A stretch of DNA of 64,000 bases from Actinopolyspora biskrensis. GTDB taxonomy: Bacteria; Actinomycetota; Actinomycetes; Mycobacteriales; Pseudonocardiaceae. The notes below the pieces were generated by a model. That model saw only the letters and a program-made list of their open reading frames with translations. It searched no databases and was not told the origin of the DNA. A program made the translations under genes and the position numbers. The stretch's first letter is position 1. Each line of letters begins with the position of its first letter. This document shows, piece by piece, positions 49,293 to 57,614 of the stretch. Location of the stretch: contig NZ_JACBYW010000002.1 in the NCBI RefSeq assembly GCF_013408175.1, forward strand, positions 124,001 to 188,000, read 5' to 3'.

Positions 49293-49910
49293 ATGAGTAA
49301 GCTACACAAGCTGAAGGCGTACTTCGGTATGGTCCCGGCCGAAGAAGTCGACGAGTATGACGAAGCGCGGGATGGTTACGCGTCGGACTACGACGAGTAC
49401 GACGCGCCCGAGGACCGTATCGGCGGTAGCCGCCGGTTCCCCGGGGCGCGCGGCGCTTCTCAGGACGAGGAACAAGAGAATGAGCATGACGAGCAGCCAC
49501 GTCCCCGGCCCCCCCGCGGGCGTAGGCAGTGGTCGAGCGACGCCCCGGTACGTGGCTCCTTGGCCGTTGATCCGAACCTGGAGCAGACTCCACGGTTGCG
49601 CGCGGTGACCGACACGGGCAGTCACTACAGTCTGAGTAAGATCACCACCCTGCATCCGCGGAGTTACAGCGAGGCGCGGACCATTGGTGAGCAATATCGC
49701 GACGGCACTCCGGTGATCATGAACCTGACCGAGATGGACGAGGCGGATGCCAAACGGCTGGTGGACTTCGCCGCCGGATTGGCGTTCGCGATGCGCGGGT
49801 CCATCGAAAAGGTGACCAATCGGGTGTTTTTGCTCTCACCCCCCAACGTCGACGTGGCGGCGGAAGACAAACGGCGCCTCGCCGAGGGGGCCTTTTTCAA
49901 TTATGGGTAA
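49293..49910 (+). CDS. sepF: cell division protein SepF
   Basis: SepF anchors FtsZ to the membrane in bacteria lacking FtsA. The 205-residue protein begins with the membrane-binding amphipathic helix MSKLHKLKAYFGMV. An acidic and then Arg/Pro-rich linker follows (EDEEQENEHDEQ area), and then the SepF core (PRSYSEARTIGEQYRDGTPVIMNL, SIEKVTNRVFLLSP). GGAGGAAGGGG lies 7 nt before the ATG at 49293; a TTG two codons earlier is too close. No ftsA is present, so SepF is the expected tether. Confidence 0.95.
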   Translation: MSKLHKLKAYFGMVPAEEVDEYDEARDGYASDYDEYDAPEDRIGGSRRFPGARGASQDEEQENEHDEQPRPRPPRGRRQWSSDAPVRGSLAVDPNLEQTPRLRAVTDTGSHYSLSKITTLHPRSYSEARTIGEQYRDGTPVIMNLTEMDEADAKRLVDFAAGLAFAMRGSIEKVTNRVFLLSPPNVDVAAEDKRRLAEGAFFNYG

Positions 49911-49929
49911 GTGGTGGCAGAGTTGAGCT

Positions 49930-50214
49930 GTGGAACCGGCCCTGATCGTTCTTTACTATCTACTGTTCTTCTTCTGGTTGCTGCTCATCGCCCGTATCGT
50001 GGTGGAGCTCGTGCGCGCGTTCGCTCGCGACTGGCGCCCCGGGGGTGGGGTTGCAATCGTGCTGGAGACCATCTACACAGTGACCGACCCACCCGTACGC
50101 TTGTTGCGTCGGGTGATCCCGACGGTCCGGATCGGCAACGTCGGGCTGGACTTGTCCATTATGGTGCTGCTGCTGGTCGTGTATATCTTGATGCGACTGG
50201 CTCAACCCGGGTAA
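49930..50214 (+). CDS. YggT-family membrane protein
   Basis: A 94-residue protein with two membrane helices (LIVLYYLLFFFWLLLIARIVV; LSIMVLLLVVYILMRLA) separated by the YggT loop containing TDPPVRLLRRVIP. The family is conserved between sepF and divIVA and has been linked to osmotic tolerance and division, with no settled mechanism. GTG start 19 bp after sepF. Confidence 0.92.
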   Translation: MEPALIVLYYLLFFFWLLLIARIVVELVRAFARDWRPGGGVAIVLETIYTVTDPPVRLLRRVIPTVRIGNVGLDLSIMVLLLVVYILMRLAQPG

Positions 50215-50260
50215 CGGGGAACCCGGTGACTCGCAGCCGAGGAGTGCGTGAGGTGATCTT

Positions 50261-51121
50261 GTGGGCCTGACCCCGGCCGACGTCCATAACGTGGCGTTCA
50301 GCAAACCTCCGATCGGCAAGCGGGGCTACAACGAGGACGAGGTGGACGCGTTCCTCGATCTCGTTGAAGCCGAGCTTGCGCGGCTCGTGGAGGAAAACGG
50401 CGACTTGCGGAATCAGGTCGAGCAGCTGGAGTCGCAGCTGCAGTCCGCTCATTCCGATCTCGACGAGGCGCGCAGCCAGCCCGCTTCGAGCGGGGCGGCG
50501 GAGGAGAGCGCCCCGGCCGCGAGCGCGAGCTCCGAGGAACCCCGTAGATTGCAGCCCGTGCCGCCACCGGCGGCTTCCGAGCAGACCTCGCCCGGTGGTG
50601 ATCAACACGTCCAGGCCGCCAAGGTGCTGGGGCTGGCTCAGGAGATGGCCGACCGGTTGACGGGCGAGGCCAAGACCGAATCCGACAGCATGCTCTCCGA
50701 AGCGCGGACCAAGTCCGAGCAGTTGCTCTCGGATGCGCGTACCAAGGCCGACAGCATGGTCAACGACGCGCGGAGCCGGGCCGAGACGATGCTCAACGAC
50801 GCGCGGAGCCGGGCCGAGACCCTGGAACGTCAGGCCAGGGAGAAGGCCGCGGGTCTGGAACGGGACGCGCAGCACAAGCACGCCGAGGTGATGGGCAACA
50901 TCACGCAGGAGAAGAACGCGCTCGAGAAGAAGATCGAGACGCTGCGCACTTTCGAACGCGAGTATCGTTCACGTCTGCAGAGCTATCTCGAATCGCAGCT
51001 GCGTGAACTCCAGGACCGCGGTTCCGCCGCTCCAACCGAGAGTTCCGGTGGGGCCAGATCCGCGGGGCAACAGCAAAGTGGCGGTTACAACTTCGGTGCG
51101 CGGGCGGCGGAAGCCGGCTGA
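50261..51121 (+). CDS. wag31: polar growth protein Wag31/DivIVA
   Basis: Wag31 marks the cell poles and directs peptidoglycan and envelope synthesis there. The 286-residue protein has the DivIVA lipid-binding N-terminus ([34 protein letters not shown]), a first coiled coil, and a Ser/Ala/Pro linker (about residues 75-115). A long second coiled coil follows, made of 11-residue repeats ([44 protein letters not shown]), and then a Gly/Ala tail. GTG start with a GAGGTGATC-type site. Wag31 is a Ser/Thr-kinase target in mycobacteria; the matching site was not identified here. Confidence 0.95.
   Translation: MGLTPADVHNVAFSKPPIGKRGYNEDEVDAFLDLVEAELARLVEENGDLRNQVEQLESQLQSAHSDLDEARSQPASSGAAEESAPAASASSEEPRRLQPVPPPAASEQTSPGGDQHVQAAKVLGLAQEMADRLTGEAKTESDSMLSEARTKSEQLLSDARTKADSMVNDARSRAETMLNDARSRAETLERQAREKAAGLERDAQHKHAEVMGNITQEKNALEKKIETLRTFEREYRSRLQSYLESQLRELQDRGSAAPTESSGGARSAGQQQSGGYNFGARAAEAG
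50761..50820 (+). repeat. 33-bp tandem repeat inside wag31
   Basis: Two identical 27-bp segments (50761-50787 and 50794-50820), 33 bp apart, encode ARSRAET turns of the 11-residue coiled-coil repeat. Confidence 0.8.
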
Positions 51122-51228
51122 TATCGACGGTGACGGGTAGCGCGTGAGCAGCGCGCTGCCCGTTCTGCCGAAGCGTCGCGGTCCCTTCGCGGACCCGTGC
51201 TCGGTGTGCCGGGAAAGCGTGGACTTGC

Positions 51229-51804
51229 GTGTTGGTGATCGTGCTGCTGCTCCTGCTCGTGGCGGCGGGAGTCCTGGTGTTCGCCGTTTCGGCCGGACTC
51301 GCGCAGTGGGCGTGGCTTTCGGTTCTGCTGTGCGTGATCGGCGGGATCGTGCTGTTGCTGGCGCGGAGACGGGACCGTGCCCGCGCGGCTGCTTCGGCGA
51401 GTCCGCGGCACTCGGGAGGTAATCCGGGACGGACGGGCACCTCCGAGGGGGCGGAAGGGGATTCCGGAGGGGAATCCACCGAAGAACCCGGTGCGGAGTC
51501 CGAGCTCTCCGGGCCGGACCGATCGTTGGGTTCGCAGGACGCGCTCGCTGCCGAGCTGGATTCCGACACCGAACCACCGGAGCAGGAGACCGACGCGGCG
51601 GACGCCCTGCTGGTGGCCGACTCCACGATCGATGTCCTCGTGATCGACGAGAGACCGCGGTACCACCGTGGCGACTGCACGTGGGCCGGTGAGCGAGCGA
51701 CCGTGCCGCTTCCCGTCCGTGAGGCGAGGGAGCTCGGTTTCACACCTTGTGCCGTCTGTCGCCCCGATCGCTCGATAGCGGAAGAAGAGCACGCGAAAGA
51801 GTGA
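51229..51804 (+). CDS. two-helix membrane protein with zinc-ribbon-like tail
   Basis: A 191-residue protein of unknown function. Two close membrane helices occupy residues 2-45 (LVIVLLLLLVAAGVLVFAV; LSVLLCVIGGIVLLLA). A disordered acidic Gly/Ser/Glu stretch spans about 50-125. A compact C-terminal motif has H146, C150, C174 and C177 in YHRGDC...TPCAVC. That pattern resembles the Ada-like metal-binding tail of some nucleases (YHxxxC, GYxPCxxC). GTG start; weak Shine-Dalgarno. A small membrane protein in this position after wag31 is conserved, but the zinc-like tail is the only functional hint. Confidence 0.75.
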   Translation: MLVIVLLLLLVAAGVLVFAVSAGLAQWAWLSVLLCVIGGIVLLLARRRDRARAAASASPRHSGGNPGRTGTSEGAEGDSGGESTEEPGAESELSGPDRSLGSQDALAAELDSDTEPPEQETDAADALLVADSTIDVLVIDERPRYHRGDCTWAGERATVPLPVREARELGFTPCAVCRPDRSIAEEEHAKE

Positions 51805-51910
51805 GTCTTTCGTTTTCGTCGCTCGATCGTTCCGGCAGCGGGGCGCTGCTCCGGTTCTCGGGGCGGGGCTCGGCGACTCCCCGGTTCGGAAACGAGTGGC
51901 GCGCTCCCGC

Positions 51911-51916
51911 TATGCT
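51911..51916 (+). promoter_or_regulatory. -10 element of the ileS leader
   Basis: TATGCT, expected start near 51,923, directly upstream of the T-box leader. No good -35 is seen. Confidence 0.45.
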
Positions 51917-51922
51917 GGTTGC

Positions 51923-52180
51923 AACGGCGTCGATCCGGCCATCACCGGGGAGCCTCCGGAAGAACGGGTGGGAGTCCACCTCAGTAGAACCGGACGGGTA
52001 GGCCCGTAACAGCCGAGAACGAGTGGCCGCGTTCGTGGAGGAACGTGCGTGGCAAGCGGGGTGGTACCGCGGTACGCGAGTGGCTTTCGCTGAGCACGTC
52101 TCGTCGTGTCGTCCCCGTGCGAGCACCGTCCGCCGGTGCTCGGCGCGGAGTAACCACGACACATTCGCGAGGAGCGCATC
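51923..52180 (+). promoter_or_regulatory. T-box riboswitch of ileS
   Basis: The core T-box GGGTGGTACCGCG (52059-52071) matches the consensus. Its TGGT can pair with the ACCA end of tRNA-Ile. Upstream GGCCATCACCGGGGAGCC (51938 onward) carries ATC, the likely isoleucine specifier, followed by CTCCGGAAGAAC as in actinobacterial ileS leaders. No T-run terminator precedes the gene; the GAGGAG Shine-Dalgarno at 52169-52174 lies at the 3' end, so control of translation initiation by sequestration is expected. This is the actinobacterial type. Uncharged tRNA-Ile should raise IleRS synthesis. Confidence 0.88.
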
Positions 52181-52184
52181 CGCG

Positions 52185-55100
52185 ATGGCTTACCCGAAGG
52201 TCCCGTTCAACGGCGCGAGTTCCGACGGCACCGAAGCGGCAGAGCGGACCGGGACGGTGTCCGCACAGCCGTCCTTTCCCGCGATCGAACGCGCGGTGCT
52301 GGACTTTTGGGCGCGCGACGATACTTTCCGTGCGAGTGTCCAATCCAGGGATCCCGGAACCGACGGTTCCAACGAGTTCGTCTTCTACGACGGACCCCCT
52401 TTCGCCAACGGACTGCCCCACTACGGACACCTGCTGACCGGTTACGTCAAGGACGTGGTCCCGCGGTACAAGACCATGCGCGGCCAACGGGTCGAGCGCA
52501 GGTTCGGCTGGGACTGCCACGGTCTCCCCGCCGAGGTGGAGGCGGAGAAGCAACTCGGCATCAACACCAAGTCCGAAATCGAGTCCATGGGGATCGCCGA
52601 GTTCAACGAGGCCTGTCGTTCCTCCGTGCTCAACTACACCGACGAGTGGCAGGACTACGTCACCAGGCAGGCACGGTGGGTGGACTTCGCCAACGACTAC
52701 AAGACGCTGGACCTGGACTACATGGAAAGCGTCATGTGGGCGTTCCGGAACCTCTGGGACAAGGGACTCGTCTACAACGGGTTCCGGGTGCTCTGGTACT
52801 GCTGGCGGTGCGAGACACCGCTGTCCAACACCGAGACCAGGATGGACGATGTTTACCGCCAGCGCCAGGACCCGGCGGTGACGGTGGGGCTGAGGCTGCA
52901 CGCGGAGGGTGCGCCGTTCGACGGCGCCTACGCGCTGGTCTGGACGACCACACCGTGGACACTGCCGTCCAACCTCGCCGCGGCTGTGCACCCCGACATC
53001 GAGTACGTGCTGGTGCAGCCCGCCGAGAGCGACCGCCGCTACGTCGTGGCCGCGGACCGGTTGCAGGCCTACTCCCGTGAACTCGGCGAGGACGTGGCCG
53101 AGCACGTGCTCGCGCGCTTTTCCGGCAGTGAGCTGCTCGGGGTGGGCTACGACCCTCCGTTCGACTTCTTCCGCGGAAGGCCGAACGCGCACCGCATCCT
53201 GGAAGCCGATTACGTGACCACCGAGGACGGTACCGGCCTCGTGCACATCGCTCCGGCCTTCGGCGAGGAGGACAAGACCGTAACCGACGCTGCCGGGATC
53301 GATCCGGTGGTCCCCGTGGACGCGCACGGGCGGTTCACCTCCGAGGCCGCCCCCTACGAGGGGCAGCAGGTCTTCGAGGCGAACAAACAGATCATCCGGG
53401 ATCTCAAGGACTCCGGCCTGCTGCTGCGGCACGAGACCTACGACCACCCGTACCCCCACTGCTGGCGCTGCGACAACGCGCTCATCCAGCGGGCCGTTTC
53501 GTCCTGGTTCGTCGCCGTGAGCCGGTTCAAGGACCGGATGGTGGAACTCAACCAGCGGATCGACTGGGTACCGGAACACATCCGGGACGGCCAGTTCGGC
53601 AAGTGGTTGGAGAACGCCAGGGACTGGAACATCTCGCGCAACCGCTACTGGGGTTCGCCCATCCCGGTGTGGATGTCCGACGACCCGAACCACCCGCGCA
53701 CCGACGTCTACGGTTCGCTGGACGAGCTGGAAGCGGACTTCGGGGTTCGGCCCACGAATCTGCACCGCCCGGACATCGACGAGCTGACCCGGCCCAACCC
53801 GGACGACCCCACGGGCAGGTCCACCATGCGTCGGGTTCCCGACGTGCTGGACTGCTGGTTCGAGTCCGGGGCCATGCCGTTCGCCCAGGTGCACTACCCG
53901 TTCGAGAACGCCGAGTGGTTCGAGCACCACTACCCGGGCGACTTCATCGTGGAGTACAGCGGGCAGACCCGCGGCTGGTTCTACACGCTGCACGTGCTGG
54001 CCACCGCGCTGTTCGACCGTCCGGCCTTCTCCCACGTGGTCGCTCACGGCATCGTGCTCGGACACGACGGGCTGAAGATGTCCAAGTCGAAGCGCAACTA
54101 CCCGGACGTGCGCGAGGTCTTCGAACGCGACGGTTCGGACGCGATGCGTTGGTTCCTGATGTCCAGCCCGGTCCTGCGCGGGGGCGACCTCGTGGTCACG
54201 GAGAAGGGCATCCGGGACGCGGTGCGGCAGGCGGTGCTCCCGCTGTGGAACTCCTGGTACTTCCTGGCGTTGTACGCCAATGCCGAGGGACTCGAGGGGA
54301 ACTGGCGTACCGACGGCCAGCACGTGCTCGACCGGTACGTCTTGGCGAAGACGCGCGAGCTGGTCGAGGACGTGCAGGCGTCCATGGACGCGTTCGACCT
54401 GGCCGGATCCTGTGCCTCGGTCCGGGACTTCCTCGAGGTGCTGACCAACTGGTACGTCCGGCGGTCCCGGGACCGCTTCTGGGCGGGCGACCGCGAAGCG
54501 ATCGACACCCTGCACACGGTGCTGGAGATCACCTGCCGGGTGCTCGCTCCGCTGCTTCCGCTCACGGCCGAGGCGGTTTGGCGCGGGTTGACCGGTGAAC
54601 GTTCCGTCCACCTGGCGGACTGGCCCTCGGCGGACCAGCTCCCCTCCGACCCGGATCTGGTGCACGCCATGGACAGTGTTCGGAGGGTGTGCTCCACCGC
54701 TCTCGGGTTGCGCAAGTCGAACAAGCTCAGGGTGCGGCTCCCGCTGCGGAGGTTGACCGTGGCGCTGCCGCAGGCGGAGGCGTTGCGGCCGTTCGTGGAG
54801 CTGATCCGCGACGAGGTCAACGTCAAGAACGTCGAACCGACCACCGATGTGGCCGCGCACGGGCACTTCGAGATCTCGGTCAACGCGCGCGCGGCCGGTC
54901 CGCGGCTCGGGGGGGACGTGCAGAAGGTGATCAAGGCCGTCAAGTCCGGGGAGTGGGCGCGTACCTCGAGCGGGAACGTGTCCGCCGCGGGGATCGAGCT
55001 GCGTCCGGAGGAGTTCTCCGAGCACCTCGTCTCCACCGATTCCGGAGCGGCCGCCGCGCTGCCGAGCGGTGAGGGACTGGTCGTGCTGGACACGGAGGTC

Positions 55101-55382
55101 ACCACGGAGCTGGCGGCCGAGGGCACGGCCCGCGACGTGATCAGGGTGGCCCAGCAGGCCAGGCGGGACGCCGGGCTGGTGGTCTCGGACCGCATCATCG
55201 CCACGGTCGCGGCCCCGGCGGCCGTGCGGGACGCGATCGACGAGCACCGCTCGTTCGTCGCGGGGGAGATCCTGGCCGATTCCGTGGAGTTGACGGAGGA
55301 GTCCCCGCAGGGGGCGTTGGTCGGCACGGTGGGGGACAAGGACACCGAGATCGCCGTGTCGGTGGTCAAGTCCGGGTCCTGA
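52185..55382 (+). CDS. ileS: isoleucyl-tRNA synthetase (eukaryote-like type)
   Basis: Charges tRNA-Ile. The 1065-residue class I synthetase has the HIGH motif as HYGH (residues 79-82), KMSKS at 631-635 ([11 protein letters not shown]), an editing domain with the usual TTPWTLPSN block, and a long C-terminal region ending in [10 protein letters not shown]. Sequence around [18 protein letters not shown] is of the eukaryote-like subtype, which in mycobacteria gives low mupirocin sensitivity. The ATG at 52185 follows GAGGAG. The frame is open further upstream, but that part is the T-box leader. A hairpin terminator follows. Confidence 0.96.
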   Translation: MAYPKVPFNGASSDGTEAAERTGTVSAQPSFPAIERAVLDFWARDDTFRASVQSRDPGTDGSNEFVFYDGPPFANGLPHYGHLLTGYVKDVVPRYKTMRGQRVERRFGWDCHGLPAEVEAEKQLGINTKSEIESMGIAEFNEACRSSVLNYTDEWQDYVTRQARWVDFANDYKTLDLDYMESVMWAFRNLWDKGLVYNGFRVLWYCWRCETPLSNTETRMDDVYRQRQDPAVTVGLRLHAEGAPFDGAYALVWTTTPWTLPSNLAAAVHPDIEYVLVQPAESDRRYVVAADRLQAYSRELGEDVAEHVLARFSGSELLGVGYDPPFDFFRGRPNAHRILEADYVTTEDGTGLVHIAPAFGEEDKTVTDAAGIDPVVPVDAHGRFTSEAAPYEGQQVFEANKQIIRDLKDSGLLLRHETYDHPYPHCWRCDNALIQRAVSSWFVAVSRFKDRMVELNQRIDWVPEHIRDGQFGKWLENARDWNISRNRYWGSPIPVWMSDDPNHPRTDVYGSLDELEADFGVRPTNLHRPDIDELTRPNPDDPTGRSTMRRVPDVLDCWFESGAMPFAQVHYPFENAEWFEHHYPGDFIVEYSGQTRGWFYTLHVLATALFDRPAFSHVVAHGIVLGHDGLKMSKSKRNYPDVREVFERDGSDAMRWFLMSSPVLRGGDLVVTEKGIRDAVRQAVLPLWNSWYFLALYANAEGLEGNWRTDGQHVLDRYVLAKTRELVEDVQASMDAFDLAGSCASVRDFLEVLTNWYVRRSRDRFWAGDREAIDTLHTVLEITCRVLAPLLPLTAEAVWRGLTGERSVHLADWPSADQLPSDPDLVHAMDSVRRVCSTALGLRKSNKLRVRLPLRRLTVALPQAEALRPFVELIRDEVNVKNVEPTTDVAAHGHFEISVNARAAGPRLGGDVQKVIKAVKSGEWARTSSGNVSAAGIELRPEEFSEHLVSTDSGAAAALPSGEGLVVLDTEVTTELAAEGTARDVIRVAQQARRDAGLVVSDRIIATVAAPAAVRDAIDEHRSFVAGEILADSVELTEESPQGALVGTVGDKDTEIAVSVVKSGS

Positions 55383-55400
55383 GCCCACGGTGGGTGAGGA

Positions 55401-55441
55401 CGAGGCCCGCCTCCCGCCGTCCGGCGACGGTGCGGGCCTCG
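55401..55441 (+). terminator. terminator after ileS
   Basis: A 10-bp stem (CGAGGCCCGC and complement) with an internal smaller hairpin begins 18 nt after the stop. Confidence 0.7.
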
Positions 55442-55462
55442 CCGTCTCCCGCCCCCGTGGAA

Positions 55463-55478
55463 CGTTTCGCGCGAAACG
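55463..55478. other. 16-bp perfect palindrome resembling a parS core
   Basis: CGTTTCGCGCGAAACG lies between convergent ileS and gnd. Its GTTTC...GAAAC arms equal the ParB-site core GTTTCACGTGAAAC except for the central AC/GT pair changed to GC/GC. Confidence 0.4.
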
Positions 55479-55616
55479 CTCGGAAGTCGTCCTCGGGGGC
55501 GGAGGATTCGCTCCGGAGGGAGCTAGCCGGACGGAGCGCTCAGCGCCCGTTGCTCGCTCGGCGGCCCGGGTTCCTCGGCCGAACTCGGGCGTGGCTCCGT
55601 GCCGGGCGTTGTCCGC

Positions 55617-57050
55617 TCAGGCCCCGTGCTCGGAGCGATCGCCGGCCCACTCCGTGTGGAAGACCCCGTCGACGTCGGTGCGGCGGTAGGTGTGCGCGCC
55701 GAAGTAGTCCCGCTGCCCCTGGATCAGTGAAGCGGGCAGCCGCTCGGCGCGGACGGTGTCGTAGTAGGCCAGCGCGGCCGACATCCCGGGGACGGGGATC
55801 CCGAGGGAGGTCGCGGTGGCCACCACACGTCGCCACGAGTCCTGGGCCTGCTCGAGGGCCTGCCGGAAGTTCTCGTCGCCCAGCAGGCTGGGGAGTTCCG
55901 GATTCTGGTCGTAGGCAGCGCGGATGCGGTCGAGGAATTTCGCCCTGATGATGCAGCCACCGCGCCAGATCGTGGCCACCGCTCCGTAGTCGATGTTCCA
56001 GTCGTAGGTCTCGCTTCCTGCCCGGATCTGGTTGAAGCCCTGCGCGTAGGCGATGATCTTCGAGGCGTAGAGCGCCTGCTCCACGTCGGCGACGAATCGC
56101 TCGGGGTCGGGTTGTTCGGCGGGGGTGGACGGGCCGGGGAGGTTCCTGCCCGCCTGGCGCAGCCGCACCTGCCCGGAGATCGAGCGGGCGAAGACGGCTT
56201 CGGCTATGCCGCTGACCGGACTGGCGAGTTCGAGAGCGTTCTGCACGGTCCAGCGACCGGTGCCCTTCTGCTCGGCCTGGTCGAGCACGACGTCCACGAA
56301 GGGGCGACCGGTCCGGGGGTCGGTGTGGTCGAGCACCTCGGCGGTGATCCCGATCAGGTAGGACTCCAGACGTCCGCGGTCGAACTCGCGGAAGGTCTCC
56401 GCGATCTCGCCCGGTCCGCGGCCGAGGACGCCGCGCAGCAGGTCGTAGGTCTCGGCGATGAGCTGCATGTCGGCGTACTCGATGCCGTTGTGCACCATCT
56501 TGACGAAGTGCCCCGCGCCGTTTTCGCCCACGTGAGTGACGCACGGGGTGCCGTCGACGTCGGCCGCGATCGAACGCAGGATCGGTTCCAGCTCGCGATA
56601 GGCGCTCGCAGACCCCCCGGGCATGATGCTGGGACCGTGCAGCGCGCCCTCCTCGCCGCCGGAGACCCCGGTCCCGACGAAACGCACGCCCCGTTCGGCC
56701 AGGGAGGACTCGCGGCGCAGGGTGTCCTCGAAGTTGGCGTTGCCCGCGTCGACGACGATGTCGTCGTTGTCCAGCATCGGGACCAGTTCCTCGATCACCG
56801 CGTCGGTGGGACCTCCCGCCTTGACCATCACCACGATGCGGCGAGGGCGCTCCAGGGAGTCGACCAGTTCGCGCAGCGAGTGGCTCGGCACGAACTCGCC
56901 CTCCGAGCCGAACTGCTCGATCAGTTCGTCGGTGCGCTCGCGGTGCCTGTTGTGCACCGCGACGCGGTGGCCGTTGCGAGCGAGGTTGCGCGCCAGGTTG
57001 CGGCCCATGACCGCCAGTCCGGTGACGCCGATCTGTGCCTTGTCGCTCAT
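55617..57050 (-). CDS. gnd: 6-phosphogluconate dehydrogenase (decarboxylating)
   Basis: Converts 6-phosphogluconate to ribulose 5-phosphate with NADP+ in the pentose phosphate pathway. The 477-residue protein has the N-terminal glycine loop GVTGLAVMGRNLARN, NRHRERTDEL typical for NADP binding, GTGVSGGEEGALHGPSIMPGG, and GAGHFVKMVHNGIEYADMQL with the catalytic lysine. ATG at 57050; 20 additional upstream in-frame codons are unlike the family. The protein is full length and similar to the long (about 470-residue) group. Convergent with ileS. Confidence 0.95.
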   Translation of the reverse strand: MSDKAQIGVTGLAVMGRNLARNLARNGHRVAVHNRHRERTDELIEQFGSEGEFVPSHSLRELVDSLERPRRIVVMVKAGGPTDAVIEELVPMLDNDDIVVDAGNANFEDTLRRESSLAERGVRFVGTGVSGGEEGALHGPSIMPGGSASAYRELEPILRSIAADVDGTPCVTHVGENGAGHFVKMVHNGIEYADMQLIAETYDLLRGVLGRGPGEIAETFREFDRGRLESYLIGITAEVLDHTDPRTGRPFVDVVLDQAEQKGTGRWTVQNALELASPVSGIAEAVFARSISGQVRLRQAGRNLPGPSTPAEQPDPERFVADVEQALYASKIIAYAQGFNQIRAGSETYDWNIDYGAVATIWRGGCIIRAKFLDRIRAAYDQNPELPSLLGDENFRQALEQAQDSWRRVVATATSLGIPVPGMSAALAYYDTVRAERLPASLIQGQRDYFGAHTYRRTDVDGVFHTEWAGDRSEHGA

Positions 57051-57221
57051 GTGTGCTCCGTTCGTTCCCGTTCCGGATCCGGCAGTTCGGAGATCCCGCC
57101 GGGGCAACATCGTCGATCCGGTGGAATGTTCCCCGGACTGACTAGCTCATCCCGGTGCTGTGCGCAGTGCGACAGGGCGCACGCGGTGGATCCGGCCGAA
57201 GACGCCGGAACCGACGGTTCG

Positions 57222-57527
57222 TCAGCGCGCCGTCTCGTCCGCGGGGTCCGCGGCGGGGGCGTCCCGGAGCGAGTGGGGTGAGGGGGCGCCGCGCCATACG
57301 GCCGCCAGCTCCTGCGTCGGTAGCCCTAGCGCGTCCCCCAAACCGATGACGGTGCCGAAGGCCGGGGTGGGCAACCGCCCGGATTCGATCTTGCGCAGGG
57401 TTTCCGGGGATATGCCGGCGATTCGTGCCACCTCGTGGGGATCGCGCTCGCCTCGGGCGTCCCGGAGTAGGGTGCCGAGCCGTTTCCCCGCCTCGATCTG
57501 CTCGGGCGTGAGCGGAAGACGCACCAT
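57222..57527 (-). CDS. XRE-family transcriptional regulator
   Basis: A 101-residue one-domain protein with a Cro/cI helix-turn-helix (EVARIAGISPETLRKIESGRLPTPAFGTVIGLGDALG, residues about 32-70). It is divergent from the aminopeptidase gene. Its own ATG has TACCAT ending 6 nt before it, suggesting a leaderless mRNA. Two identical-pattern inverted repeats lie in the 87-bp intergenic DNA. The likely job is repression or activation of itself and map; the signal is unknown. The start is set at MVRLPLTPEQ because the longer frame upstream crosses the promoter region. Confidence 0.88.
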   Translation of the reverse strand: MVRLPLTPEQIEAGKRLGTLLRDARGERDPHEVARIAGISPETLRKIESGRLPTPAFGTVIGLGDALGLPTQELAAVWRGAPSPHSLRDAPAADPADETAR

Positions 57528-57533
57528 ATTCGC

Positions 57534-57539
57534 ATGGTA
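57534..57539 (-). promoter_or_regulatory. candidate -10 of the XRE regulator promoter
   Basis: TACCAT on the minus strand ends 6 nt before the ATG at 57527. The first operator lies immediately upstream of it. Confidence 0.45.
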
Positions 57540-57544
57540 TGTCC

Positions 57545-57558
57545 GGTATTGAAATACC
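57545..57558. promoter_or_regulatory. operator 1 of the XRE/map region
   Basis: GGTATTGAAATACC: 6-bp perfect arms around GA. It lies just upstream of the XRE gene's -10. Confidence 0.6.
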
Positions 57559-57573
57559 AAAAGAAGAGCTTCT

Positions 57574-57587
57574 GGTATTTTAATACC
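57574..57587. promoter_or_regulatory. operator 2 of the XRE/map region
   Basis: GGTATTTTAATACC has the same arms as operator 1, placed 29 bp further on and overlapping a TATTTT that could be the map -10. Confidence 0.6.
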
Positions 57588-57614
57588 TGAAGTTCGAACG
57601 CGAAGGACAGCTCC

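Noticed and set aside
51981-55388. A 1135-codon open frame antisense to ileS and its leader
   Set aside because: High-GC third positions keep the opposite strand open; the translation is Arg/His/Val-rich with no domain, while the plus strand gives a complete IleRS.
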